NCBI GenBank assembly: GCA_002361355.1
Contig: DESQ01000017.1
Location: 1 to 64,000, forward strand
Length of the DNA stretch: 64,000 nucleotides
From: Lachnospiraceae bacterium UBA3310
GTDB lineage: Bacteria; Bacillota; Clostridia; Lachnospirales; Lachnospiraceae
Reading direction: 5' to 3'
The notes under the pieces were generated by a model. The model did not search any database. It was not told the origin of the DNA and saw only the letters and a program-made list of their open reading frames with translations. The position numbers and the translations under genes are program-made. Positions 24,401 to 32,256 of the stretch are shown here, piece after piece (the stretch's first letter is position 1; each line of letters opens with the position of its first letter).

Positions 24401-25304
24401 TGATCTCATCGGACTCCTCCATATCGTCGAGCTTTCCGTCCTTCTTTAACTTCCGCATCGCCATCAGCGCCAGATCCATCAGACAGACAAACTTATCCTG
24501 CCTGCCATGAAAAATCTCTTCCCGCACCGCAAGATAATCCCTGTAGGTTTTCTCAATCGGCTCTCTGTAACGTCCCTCCCCGAAGCTCACGTTCTTAAGC
24601 TCCGTAGAGAAAGTGGTGTGGCGGCAGTGATCCGACCAGTAGGTATCGAGCACCCGTATCTCTGTCATCGTGGGATCCCTGTGCTCCTCACCGCTGTAAT
24701 AATTCTGGATATGCAAAAAATCCTTAAACGTCATCGCAAGGCCAAGGGAGTCATAGAGCGCTTTCAGATCCTTCTCCGGCATGGTAGAAAAGCCCTCAAA
24801 AACTTTCACATCCGCAGGCTCCTCATAAGCAAGAGCCAGCGTATCCGGCTTCACCATTCCGGTTTCTCTGGAATCCACCGGATTGATGCAGTACGCCTTG
24901 ATCCGCGTAAGTTCCTCGTCCGTAACGTTTCCATTGACCATATAGGTCACTGCCGTTCTGATAGTGGGCTCCTCGTCCTCCTTTAAAAACTGTACACACT
25001 GTACGGCAGAGTCCGCCCTCTGATCAAACTGCCCCGGCAGAAATTCCACCGAAAACACCCGCCCGTTCTCCGGAATCTCTATCTTTTCCCGATATAAAAG
25101 ATCCACCGGAGGTTCCGAAAATACCGTACGGCAGGCCCGCTCAAAAACCTCATCCGAAATATTTTCCACATCGTAACGGATGAAGACACGCACCCGTTCC
25201 ACGCTGGTTATTCCCAGAAAGTTCTCGATCTCCTCTTTCAACTCCCTTGCCTTAACGGCAAAGGGCTCCTTCTTCTCCACATAAATCCTTCTGACGTTTC
25301 CCAT
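21456..25304 (-). CDS. purL: Phosphoribosylformylglycinamidine synthase, single-chain
   Basis: The protein has 1282 residues and converts FGAR, glutamine and ATP to FGAM in purine synthesis. The synthetase part has TYWSDHCRHTTFSTEL, FKNETHNHPTEIEPFGGAAT and GRTGRDGCGGATGSSKVHTE. The C-terminal class I amidotransferase (about 1020-1282) has PGTNCEYDSAKAF, GGFSAGDEPDGSAKF, the Cys in LGICNGFQALIKLG and the His in SHGEGRFVA. This is the long, fused clostridial form, not the split PurSLQ. It stands alone, apart from other pur genes. No riboswitch is visible in the 50 bp before its start. Confidence 0.95.
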   Translation of the reverse strand: MGNVRRIYVEKKEPFAVKARELKEEIENFLGITSVERVRVFIRYDVENISDEVFERACRTVFSEPPVDLLYREKIEIPENGRVFSVEFLPGQFDQRADSAVQCVQFLKEDEEPTIRTAVTYMVNGNVTDEELTRIKAYCINPVDSRETGMVKPDTLALAYEEPADVKVFEGFSTMPEKDLKALYDSLGLAMTFKDFLHIQNYYSGEEHRDPTMTEIRVLDTYWSDHCRHTTFSTELKNVSFGEGRYREPIEKTYRDYLAVREEIFHGRQDKFVCLMDLALMAMRKLKKDGKLDDMEESDEINACSVVVPVEMDYGEGPVTEEWLVFFKNETHNHPTEIEPFGGAATCLGGAIRDPLSGRGYVYQAMRVTGAADPTVPVADTLKGKLPQKKLVRGAADGYSSYGNQIGLATGLVKEIYHPDYVAKRMEIGAVMGAAPRKNVIRENSDPDDIIILLGGRTGRDGCGGATGSSKVHTEKSIDTCGAEVQKGNAPTERKIQRLFRREEVSRLIKKCNDFGAGGVSVAIGELADGLVVDLDKVPKKYAGLDGTELAISESQERMAVVVSPKDADTFLGYAAEENLEAVPVAVVTKEPRLVLKWRGQKIVDLSRAFLDTNGAHQETDVHVEIPDEKEDYFRKTATPAVAEALARGDVREAWLALLQDLNVCSQKGLVEMFDASIGAGSVYMPYGGKYQLTETQAMVAKLPTLEGKTDTVTMMSYGFDPYLSSWSPYHGAVYAVTESVAKIVANGGDYRTIRFTFQEYFRRMSENPSRWSQPFSALLGAYDAQMKYGLPSIGGKDSMSGTFNDIDVPPTLVSFAVDISKSSNIVTPELKYPGDRLVRFRIARDEYDLPVYEQVMTLYDQIMTLMSEYTDTDTINGMPVKFRKRKIVAAYALDAKGVAAAVSKMAFGNGLGVAVDSSYKAEALFDNGIGDIVAEMPAKEVHRLKTLGMDYEEIGTVTADGVFSYGSMKLEQKDALQAWESKLDKVFPYTAGKDKSPVASDVYHADKVYVCKNKVAKPTVFIPVFPGTNCEYDSAKAFVNAGANAVVKVFKNQNAADIRESVEVFEKAIGQAQIIMFPGGFSAGDEPDGSAKFFATAFQNEKIKEAVMKLINERDGLALGICNGFQALIKLGLVPYGEIRGQEEDSPTLTFNTVNRHISKMAYLKVVSDKSPWLAGVELGQTYVNPASHGEGRFVAPKEWIDKLFANGQVATQYADADGNVSMDEEWNINGSYASIEGITSPDGRCLGKMAHSERRGDAVAVNIYGEQDMKIFESGVAYFK

Positions 25305-25355
25305 ACACCCTCCATCTGCTCCACACAGACTCGAAAGCCCGTGCTTATACGAGCC

Positions 25356-25940
25356 TTATATTTCAGTAATCAGTCCCTGCATAATATAGAGAAGCTGCTC
25401 GTCCACCATCTTCTCCGTAATGCCGAAAGTCTGTGCATTGATCTTTAGTCCCTCCAGCACATACATAATGTTAGCCGCCGCTCCTTTGGGATCCTCACAG
25501 TAAAATTCACCACTGGCAATTCCCGCCTCGATCAGCTTCTCGATCACTCTGACACCCGCGTCAAACTGTCGCCGCAGCATATTGTTTTTATCAGTCGATT
25601 TATGGGCAAAAAAGTACTCATAGACTGCTACGGTCAAATTATCCTTATTCTGCAGCAGTTCCTTTTTCTGCTCTTTCAGGAAAAGGGTCAAAATATCTGC
25701 CGCCGTATCGCCCTGCTCTATCCTCTCCGAAAAAACATCGTCCGTCTCCTCCGCCTCCATCTGCAGCACCTCCATCAAAATCTGATCCGTGCTGTCAAAA
25801 TACAGGTACAGGCCGCCTCTGCTGATTTCACAGGCCTCCACAATGTCCTTCATGGTCACGCTCTTATAGCCCTTCTCAACAAATACCTTCCTTGCCGTAT
25901 CCAGTATGTACTTCTTTTTTTGTGCTGATTTTTCTCCCAT
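25356..25940 (-). CDS. TetR/AcrR-family regulator
   Basis: The protein has 194 residues. The N-terminal HTH covers about residues 8-55 (KYILDTARKVFVEKGYKSVT, MKDIVEACEISRGGLYLYFD). The C-terminal ligand-binding helices have no assignable ligand. It lies 15 bp after the unknown gene at 26513 on the same strand and 51 bp before purL. It therefore probably regulates itself and its upstream partner or a distant target. No TetR-type operator palindrome was noticed. Confidence 0.88.
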   Translation of the reverse strand: MGEKSAQKKKYILDTARKVFVEKGYKSVTMKDIVEACEISRGGLYLYFDSTDQILMEVLQMEAEETDDVFSERIEQGDTAADILTLFLKEQKKELLQNKDNLTVAVYEYFFAHKSTDKNNMLRRQFDAGVRVIEKLIEAGIASGEFYCEDPKGAAANIMYVLEGLKINAQTFGITEKMVDEQLLYIMQGLITEI

Positions 25941-25955
25941 CGTCTCTCTGTCTCC

Positions 25956-26513
25956 CTAAAAAAATGTATCCTTCGCCGCAGCTTTTTGCGCGTCCTTCTT
26001 CTCTTTTTCTTCCTCTGTAACGCTGACCACTCTGGTCTGTACCGGATGATCCCAAAAATCCAGATTTTCTTTCATTTTAGAAATGACAGCCAGAAAGACC
26101 CCGTTCTCCACTGCCTCCGACCATCTTTTACCCTTGGTCATACCCTCCGTCACATAGCGGGACAGAATCGCCTTGAGCACATCCATCCCCTTAATATCCG
26201 CCCGCTTAACAGCCCGAAGCTCATCCTCCAGAATACGGATTCTGCATCGGGAATAGACATATCTGTAATTCCGATCCATAAGCTTCGTCTTCTGCGCCTC
26301 CTTGACAAAGGCCAGCAGTGTACTGTCATATACGGGAAAAGAGATGGAATGCTCCTGAATCCCCGATCCCGAATAGCTCTGCTGTACGCTTGCTCCCTTC
26401 TTGCTCTCCAACCAGGGAAGATAGCGCGCAAGCCTCTCCACATCCGCCCTGTATTCATTTACCACCTGCTGTCTGTAGGCGATCTCCTCATTTTCTGTCT
26501 GTATTTTTTCCAT
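25956..26513 (-). CDS. Conserved-looking protein of unknown function
   Basis: The protein has 185 residues. The N-terminus is a coiled helix (NEEIAYRQQVVNEYRADVER) leading to a segment rich in aromatic residues, VYDSTLLAFVKEAQKTKLMD, and a long basic helical middle. The tail is charged (VTEEEKEKKDAQKAAAKD). No signal peptide or membrane span is seen, and no catalytic pattern. It is cotranscribed with the TetR regulator. The function is open. Confidence 0.7.
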   Translation of the reverse strand: MEKIQTENEEIAYRQQVVNEYRADVERLARYLPWLESKKGASVQQSYSGSGIQEHSISFPVYDSTLLAFVKEAQKTKLMDRNYRYVYSRCRIRILEDELRAVKRADIKGMDVLKAILSRYVTEGMTKGKRWSEAVENGVFLAVISKMKENLDFWDHPVQTRVVSVTEEEKEKKDAQKAAAKDTFF

Positions 26514-26701
26514 ACCGTTTCATCACTCGCTTCCGTTTTCAGATTACTCTCTACACCATTTCAATCGAAGATTTTTACTCCCTTTCCATCCGAGGCCGCA
26601 AAGCGGATCTCGCGGAGTTAAAATCGAAGATTTTTACTTCCCGTCCCGACAAGGCTGTCATTTTTAATTTTAGCACAAATTTTCAAAAAGTACAGTGCAA
26701 A
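26514..26701. repeat. Direct repeat in the 26.5-26.8 kb gap
   Basis: AATCGAAGATTTTTACT occurs at 26563-26579 and 26622-26638, 59 bp apart, between two divergent genes. The 17-bp copies are perfect. Besides this and a promoter for the gene at 26774, the stretch holds nothing recognisable. Confidence 0.45.
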
Positions 26702-26730
26702 TTGACTTTTTACACAAAAAGGCATAAGAT
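26702..26730 (+). promoter_or_regulatory. Promoter of the cyclic-nucleotide-domain gene
   Basis: TTGACT (26702-26707) and TAAGAT (26725-26730) with a 17-bp spacer lie 43 bp before the ATG at 26774. Confidence 0.6.
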
Positions 26731-26773
26731 ATAGGCAGGGTTTTTGTAATAATTTTTATAGGGGGTATTTTTC

Positions 26774-29032
26774 ATGGCAATAAAGGAATTTCCGGCAGGC
26801 ACACAGTTGATTCAGAGCGAACAGAATCTGAACGCCCTGCACGTCATCGCAAAAGGAAGCGTCTGCGCCACCTTTCCAGGGGGCTCTTTCTATTTAAAAA
26901 AAGGCGATGTGATCGGCATCTGTGAGATCTTTTTCGGATCTCATTTCTTTACTTATACGACGGAGGAGACATGCGGAATCGCCTCCTATCCATGTACAGC
27001 CGCGCAATTGCCCCAGCTTATGCAAAAAAGCGTGGATCTGTCCAACATGTTCGTCTCTTCCCTGTTCCGGCAGCTTCATGAAATATATGACCAGTACGAA
27101 TTGATGAGCTTTGATTGTGAAAACATATACCATTTCCTGATGGATCGCTATGAGGAATATAAATCCTTCTGTGTCAGGCACGGGGTTACTCCCAAAACGC
27201 TTCCCGCTATGGAGGATCTGGCACCGCTTACACTGGAGGAGGATCTGGAAAGCTGGCTGGACGGTTATTATACACATTTGACCAATTTGGTCACTGAAAA
27301 ATCCGCCAAGTTCCATACCCCTGAATTTCTTGCGGGAGTGGTCATGAAAACGGATCAGGACATTCACCGCATCCTTTCCATATGTCGTGTGTTTTATGAT
27401 TACAAGGCGGACATCGCCAGTCTGTTGATGAACGAGAGCCGCCTTGACTTCTTTGACCTTTACACCAGTCTGTTATATAGAATAGGCGCGCATGATGAAA
27501 ATTCCACTACGTTGAGCGCGGCAATTTCCACCATGCTGATTCAGCTTGAGGGTCTGCCTTCCATTGACCGGGAGATGTATCAGGCAAGAGTGGCTGAGTA
27601 CCGGAAAAGACTGGAAACCCTCGGGGACGGCGCCGGCGAGGATACCGCTACGGTGGACGATGTGCCCGATGTGGCAAACTCCATGAATACCATTCTCACT
27701 TACGCTGAATTAAGCAGCGAGGCTGCGGCCGCCTTCCAGGAAGCCGTGAAAAAATTTGCCAAGATGGCAGACAAGAACGCTTCCGACGACGCTGCCAGAA
27801 GACTGCGTCAGACGATTACCAAACAGTTCTATGACATTTATGAGAAAGCTTTCGCGAAGAGCATGAAGGATCCTTCCTCTGTTCCCAAAGTCGTGAAAAT
27901 GTTCTTTAACTTCGGCTACATGGATGAAAATCTGGCCGGTCTGGAAAATGCCGCCTATCTGTATCAGATTGTAGACAAACTTCCTACCGACCCGAAGCGT
28001 AAAGTTTATACTGTCTACGAATGGTTCACAGCTATCTATCAGGGGAAAAAATCACCGAGCCGCAACGAGTTTGACTCCGACTTCCCTACCTATTTGCGCG
28101 AGCAAAAAATGGCGGGCAATATCACTGCGGCGGACGAAGCGCGGATGGTGAATGATCCGATGGAGCAGGTGCTCTTTGAAATACGCAACATGTTCCCCTC
28201 TGTCAACAAGGTTTCCTTCGGCCGCGTCCTGAGCTTCTGTCCGATTTTTTCGGAGCACAATGTCTTAAAAGACCTGGACGCTTCTCTGGTATCCGCCGAC
28301 AAGGTAGAAGCTTCCTTCAAGGCAATCCGGGATATTGATTTCAGCGCCTATTACCGCGATGTCACCTACACAAATCCCGATATCGGTATCGGAAAAGAAT
28401 CCGTCGGCGTGGAAGTTCTGCCCGATATTATTCTGATGCCAAACGTTGGTACCCGCGGTATCGCATGGCAGGAAATCGAGGGGCGCAAACGTACCACACC
28501 GGCGCGCATGATGGTATCTATTTTCCAGATGGAAGACCTGACGAACATTCTGGTACGGCTGACCGGCGACTTCCGCTGGGAAATGTGCAAACGTGTACAG
28601 GGCGCGCGCTGGAACGATATTTCAGAAGCTTCTCTCACCAGCGAGTACTTCGACTACATCCAGTTCTACCGTAAGAACCATGAATTATCTGCCGACGCTA
28701 AAGATAAAATTAAACTCAGTATGAAAAAAGCGAAAAATAGTTATAAAGAAATGTTCATTCGCGACTATGAGTCATGGATTCTTTACGAAGGTACCGGTTC
28801 GCCCAGACTGAATAAAGTAGCACGCAATATCATTTTCACTTACTGCCCTTTCTCCAAAGAAATTCGGCAGAAACTGTTGGCAAACCCGCTCTACAAGGAG
28901 ACTATGTCCCGTTACGATATTAAGCAGTCACAGAAACTTCATCACTTTGACAACGTGTTCCAAAAGCTCAAAAACGCTGGAATAGCGATTCCGGAAGAGT
29001 TACAGAAACAGTATGAATATTTGAACATGTAA
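26774..29032 (+). CDS. Large protein with N-terminal cyclic-nucleotide-binding-like domain
   Basis: The protein has 752 residues. Residues 5-95 look like a cNMP-binding/Crp beta-roll: KEFPAGTQLIQSEQNLNALH, VIAKGSVCATFPGGSF, LKKGDVIGICEIFF. No HTH follows. The remaining 650 residues are largely helical with no family recognised; conserved-looking blocks are GTRGIAWQEIEGRKRTTPAR and FRWEMCKRVQGARWND. There is no signal peptide and no membrane span, so it is cytosolic. It has its own promoter and terminator and stands alone. It may sense a nucleotide or another ligand and act through its C-terminal part, but not as a Crp-type transcription factor. Confidence 0.75.
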   Translation: MAIKEFPAGTQLIQSEQNLNALHVIAKGSVCATFPGGSFYLKKGDVIGICEIFFGSHFFTYTTEETCGIASYPCTAAQLPQLMQKSVDLSNMFVSSLFRQLHEIYDQYELMSFDCENIYHFLMDRYEEYKSFCVRHGVTPKTLPAMEDLAPLTLEEDLESWLDGYYTHLTNLVTEKSAKFHTPEFLAGVVMKTDQDIHRILSICRVFYDYKADIASLLMNESRLDFFDLYTSLLYRIGAHDENSTTLSAAISTMLIQLEGLPSIDREMYQARVAEYRKRLETLGDGAGEDTATVDDVPDVANSMNTILTYAELSSEAAAAFQEAVKKFAKMADKNASDDAARRLRQTITKQFYDIYEKAFAKSMKDPSSVPKVVKMFFNFGYMDENLAGLENAAYLYQIVDKLPTDPKRKVYTVYEWFTAIYQGKKSPSRNEFDSDFPTYLREQKMAGNITAADEARMVNDPMEQVLFEIRNMFPSVNKVSFGRVLSFCPIFSEHNVLKDLDASLVSADKVEASFKAIRDIDFSAYYRDVTYTNPDIGIGKESVGVEVLPDIILMPNVGTRGIAWQEIEGRKRTTPARMMVSIFQMEDLTNILVRLTGDFRWEMCKRVQGARWNDISEASLTSEYFDYIQFYRKNHELSADAKDKIKLSMKKAKNSYKEMFIRDYESWILYEGTGSPRLNKVARNIIFTYCPFSKEIRQKLLANPLYKETMSRYDIKQSQKLHHFDNVFQKLKNAGIAIPEELQKQYEYLNM

Positions 29033-29172
29033 ACTTTTTCGCTAATATAGTGTTATTCTTTTGTAATATAATTATAGACCCTTTAGTGGAAATGCGTTAT
29101 ATTAAATACAGACTTGATCACGGAAGTCAAGTCGGCAATAGCAATTCCGAAGAATTCCCCTTTTACACAGGC

Positions 29173-29205
29173 AAAAACCCCGAAGGCATCGCCTCCGGGG
29201 TTTTT
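29173..29205. terminator. Bidirectional terminator between convergent genes
   Basis: AAAAACCCCG-AAGGCATCGCCT-CCGGGGTTTTT is a perfect GC stem flanked by A5 and T5. It serves the gene ending at 29032 and, on the other strand, the carrier gene ending at 29301. Two more hairpins lie between it and the carrier gene: GGGACGCAT/ATGCGTCCC near 29217-29253 and GGGCAGGAAA/TTTCCTGCCC near 29258-29283. Confidence 0.85.
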
Positions 29206-29300
29206 GCTATGCACAGGGACGCATATGGCAATTTGCCTTCGGCATGCGTCCCGCGCGGCGGGCAGGAAAGCTTTTTCCTGCCCGATTGCTATCTTTTCAC

Positions 29301-30599
29301 TCATCTGTCCGTGCTCGCAGGTTTCACCAGGAACAGACTGATCAGCAGTGCGATGATGTAGAGTACAATTGTAAAGTACAACACATTCTGATATCCCACA
29401 GGGTTAATCGAATTGCCGTGGCCGTCGTCAAAGAAACTGCCCGTATTGCTCACGATCAAAGTCGCGATCTGGTTTCCGGTAAGACCCGCAAACGCCCATG
29501 CGGAGAGGGTGATACCGTGAATCGCGCTGATGCTTCCCATACCGTAATGATCGGAAAGCAGGGTGGGCACATTGGAGAAACCGCCGCCGTATCCGGCATT
29601 TACCATAAACAACAATGCCAATACCAGAACCACAAGGAAGATATTTCCCTCACCGCTCTCAATACCTCTGGTGAGAATCACTCCGCCGGTAAACACAATC
29701 GAGAGAATAAAGATCAATTTGTAGATGGTATTTCTGTCCTTCAAATGATCCGCCCATGCGGAGAAGCCCAAACGGCCGCCCGCGTTGAAGATCGCGGTTA
29801 CTGTGGAAATCACACCCACCACACCGGCAAGACCGATACATTTCACAATCATCTTTTCCTGTGAGATCAATGCCAGGCCGCAGGTGATGTTGATGTAGAA
29901 CATCAGCCAGATTCCGATATAATTGCTGATCGGCCGGGTTTTGATGGTAGCCATGATGCCCTGTCCCTTTTCCTTCTTCTGGGGCTCATGCCAGCCCTCG
30001 GGCTTCGCCAAAAGGAGATGTCCCACGAACATCATAACGAAGTAAACCACTGCGAGGATATAAAACATCTTGTAGATACCGCCCTCTCCAAGATTGGTAA
30101 GAAGCGCCTGCATAATAGGGCTCGCAATCGCCTTTGCACCGCCGAAGCCCGCCACGGCGAGTCCGGTAGCCAGACCCTTCTTATCCTCAAACCAGAGCAT
30201 CAGGGTCTTTACTGGAGACAGATAACCCGTTCCAAGGCCGATACCCATAATAAAACCGTAGCATACATAGATACCCACAAGAGATAAAACGCTGCCCGGA
30301 TGGCTGCCTCCGTAATAAATGAAGAAGCCTGTACCCGCCATACCAAGGGCAAAGGTAATCGAAGCGATCAGCGACGACTTGTGAATATCCTTCTCCACCA
30401 CATTCCCTAAAAAGGCTGCCGACATTCCCAAAAAGAAAATCGCGAAGCTGAACGCCCACTCTGTAGCTGCCTTGGAAAATCCTATGTAGTCAGCGATCTC
30501 CTGACTGAAAATAGACCAGCAGTACACCGTACCAATACTGAAGTGCAGGAGCAGCGCCGGGATCGCGGCACGCACCCATTTGTTTTGACAGTTTTTCAT
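29301..30599 (-). CDS. OFA-family MFS carrier
   Basis: The protein has 432 residues and about 12 membrane segments. It matches the oxalate/formate antiporter-type branch of the major facilitator superfamily: LHFSIGTVYCWSIFSQEIAD in TM1, GIGLGTGYLSPVKTLMLWF, DKKGLATGLAVAGFGGAKAI in the TM4-TM5 region, and a long central loop with EGWHEPQKK. It is a plasma-membrane carrier of small carboxylates or related anions. The exact substrate cannot be read from sequence. It is a single gene followed by hairpins and a shared terminator. Confidence 0.88.
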   Translation of the reverse strand: MKNCQNKWVRAAIPALLLHFSIGTVYCWSIFSQEIADYIGFSKAATEWAFSFAIFFLGMSAAFLGNVVEKDIHKSSLIASITFALGMAGTGFFIYYGGSHPGSVLSLVGIYVCYGFIMGIGLGTGYLSPVKTLMLWFEDKKGLATGLAVAGFGGAKAIASPIMQALLTNLGEGGIYKMFYILAVVYFVMMFVGHLLLAKPEGWHEPQKKEKGQGIMATIKTRPISNYIGIWLMFYINITCGLALISQEKMIVKCIGLAGVVGVISTVTAIFNAGGRLGFSAWADHLKDRNTIYKLIFILSIVFTGGVILTRGIESGEGNIFLVVLVLALLFMVNAGYGGGFSNVPTLLSDHYGMGSISAIHGITLSAWAFAGLTGNQIATLIVSNTGSFFDDGHGNSINPVGYQNVLYFTIVLYIIALLISLFLVKPASTDR

Positions 30600-30734
30600 A
30601 CTAAATACCCGTTATCCTTTCGTAAAATTAGAGTAAAAAGCCGTTAAAGCAATTCTATTTTCTATTTTAACCTGAACGCCGCGGAATTTCAAGCCGTCAC
30701 TTATTTTCCGTCCGATCCGGTTTGTTCGCCCGCT

Positions 30735-31859
30735 CTATTTTTCTCCCGGTATATAGTCGCAGATCACTTCCAGCGCGGGAAGTGATTGGCCGTCATAGTC
30801 AAACAGCGCCTGATTTGCCCATTCATTGCCGCCCGGCCCCTTTTCTTCAATATATTGCAACGCCGCCTCATTTGCCCAGCCCGATCCCGGCACAGGAATC
30901 CAGGCAGGCTCCCAGTAAAAGAAGCCTCTGCATTTTCCTTCCGGCACCTGCTCCATCACAGAAAACAGCGCCTTCATGAAATCCGCCTGTCCCTCCTCAG
31001 ACATGGGAAATTGTAATTTTTCCACCAGTTCCGGCTTTGTGGCATAGCCCTTGCGCTCGTTCTCCGCCAGTTCCTCGTAAATGCCGTAATCCTTCATGGT
31101 AAAGCCCATAGAAACTTCCGCGATCACCAGCTCCTTGCCATAGCGCACCGCCAGATCGTTCATGTTGTTTCGCAGCTCTTCCAGTGTACCGTGCCAGAAC
31201 GGATAATAGGAAAGCCCTATGATCTGGAAATCCTCACCCCGCTCCATGTAGTGGTCAAACCAGTCCCGGTACATCGGCGCGTTACCGCCATTGTCCAGAT
31301 GAATCATAACCGGCATCTCTTTATCCAGAGAGCGTACCGCCCGGATGCCCGCGCTGACAAACTTTGCCAGATTGTCATAATTGCCGCACTCAAGAAGCTT
31401 TCCCTGCGGCCACAGCATCCCGTTTGTCAGTTCGTTTCCCACCTGAATCAGATCGGGAAAGGCGCCCGCCTGCCTCATGGCAAGCAGGGTGTCCCGCGTA
31501 TAAGTATAGACCGCATCAGTCAATTGTTCTGCATCCATCCCCCGCCACGCTTTGGGTACGCGCTGTTTTCCCGGATCCGCCCAGAAATCGCTGTAATGCA
31601 TACAGAGCAGCACGTCCATTCCGTGCGCCTTTGCGCGCTTTGCAAGCTCTATGGTCGTTGGCAGATCGTTCGTTCCCGCGCCGTAAGGCGTGCCATCCTG
31701 CGCGTAAGGGTCGTTCCACAGCCGCAGGCGCACCGCGTTCGCACCGTAGCTTTTCAGGATTTCAAACACATCCTTCTCCTCACCGTGGTCGTAAAATTTC
31801 CCGCCCAGGCTCTCCACCTCTTTGATCGTGGATATGTCCATGCCCTTGTAAAATTTCAT
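30735..31859 (-). CDS. Arabinogalactan endo-beta-1,4-galactanase, GH53
   Basis: The protein has 374 residues and cleaves beta-1,4-galactan side chains of pectin. The TIM barrel has KGMDISTIKEVE at the start, the acid/base Glu in IQVGNELTNGMLWP and the nucleophile Glu in LVIAEVSMGF. The end FYWEPAWIPVPGSGWANEA is typical. There is no signal peptide, so it acts inside the cell on imported oligosaccharides. A palindromic element separates it from the zinc-ribbon gene upstream. No LacI-type operator is visible directly before it. Confidence 0.93.
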   Translation of the reverse strand: MKFYKGMDISTIKEVESLGGKFYDHGEEKDVFEILKSYGANAVRLRLWNDPYAQDGTPYGAGTNDLPTTIELAKRAKAHGMDVLLCMHYSDFWADPGKQRVPKAWRGMDAEQLTDAVYTYTRDTLLAMRQAGAFPDLIQVGNELTNGMLWPQGKLLECGNYDNLAKFVSAGIRAVRSLDKEMPVMIHLDNGGNAPMYRDWFDHYMERGEDFQIIGLSYYPFWHGTLEELRNNMNDLAVRYGKELVIAEVSMGFTMKDYGIYEELAENERKGYATKPELVEKLQFPMSEEGQADFMKALFSVMEQVPEGKCRGFFYWEPAWIPVPGSGWANEAALQYIEEKGPGGNEWANQALFDYDGQSLPALEVICDYIPGEK

Positions 31860-31891
31860 ATTTTGCCTTCCTTTTCTCTGCCTGCCGAATT

Positions 31892-32030
31892 GACAGGACG
31901 GAAGATGGAATTCTCAAGGAGCCCCTTGAAAAGCGTCAGCACTTAGCGAGGTCTTTTCGAGCTTAGTGTCTGCTACGTTTTTCACGGAGCGAAAGCGGGG
32001 CGACGCAGAATTCCATCTTTCGTCCGTCTC
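31892..32030. repeat. 139-bp palindromic intergenic element
   Basis: The outer arms GGACGGAAGATGGAATTCT (31896-31914) and its imperfect complement at 32007-32028 (one extra base in a T/C run) bracket an inner region. That region has further hairpins, for example around TCAGCACTTAGCG/CGAGCTTAGTGTCTG. It has the same architecture as the element at 20991-21118 but a different sequence. No ORF is inside. It looks like a REP or MITE-type palindrome. Confidence 0.6.
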
Positions 32031-32037
32031 TTCATCA

Positions 32038-32256
32038 TCAATCAAAGTCAAACTTCGTGAACCGCTTCATCGCGTCCTTATAACGGAAACGCACCAACTC
32101 GTTTTTCTCCAGCACATCCTCCTCCGTCCCCACATACTGACAGCGGATGCAGTGATACTCCTTCTTATCTTTATCATAAAACATATCAATGTCTAAGTCT
32201 CTCATGAAACAGGAGGGACACCTGTAATTTAATTTGCCTTTGCCAGATTGAGCCAT
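32038..32256 (-). CDS. 72-residue zinc-ribbon protein
   Basis: A small cytosolic protein with a four-cysteine zinc ribbon: CPSC (about residue 13) and CIRC (about residue 37), followed by a basic/acidic helix (ELVRFRYKDAMKRFTKFDFD). It starts at 32256 inside the last 28 bp of the upstream gene, in another frame, so the two are probably coupled. Possible roles are RNA or protein binding; no family is recognised. It is downstream of a gene with a LacI-type operator and would be coexpressed with it. Confidence 0.75.
   Translation of the reverse strand: MAQSGKGKLNYRCPSCFMRDLDIDMFYDKDKKEYHCIRCQYVGTEEDVLEKNELVRFRYKDAMKRFTKFDFD

Noticed and set aside
26563..26638. 17-bp direct repeats as attachment sites
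   Set aside because: They are only 59 bp apart with nothing mobile between, so they are a local repeat.
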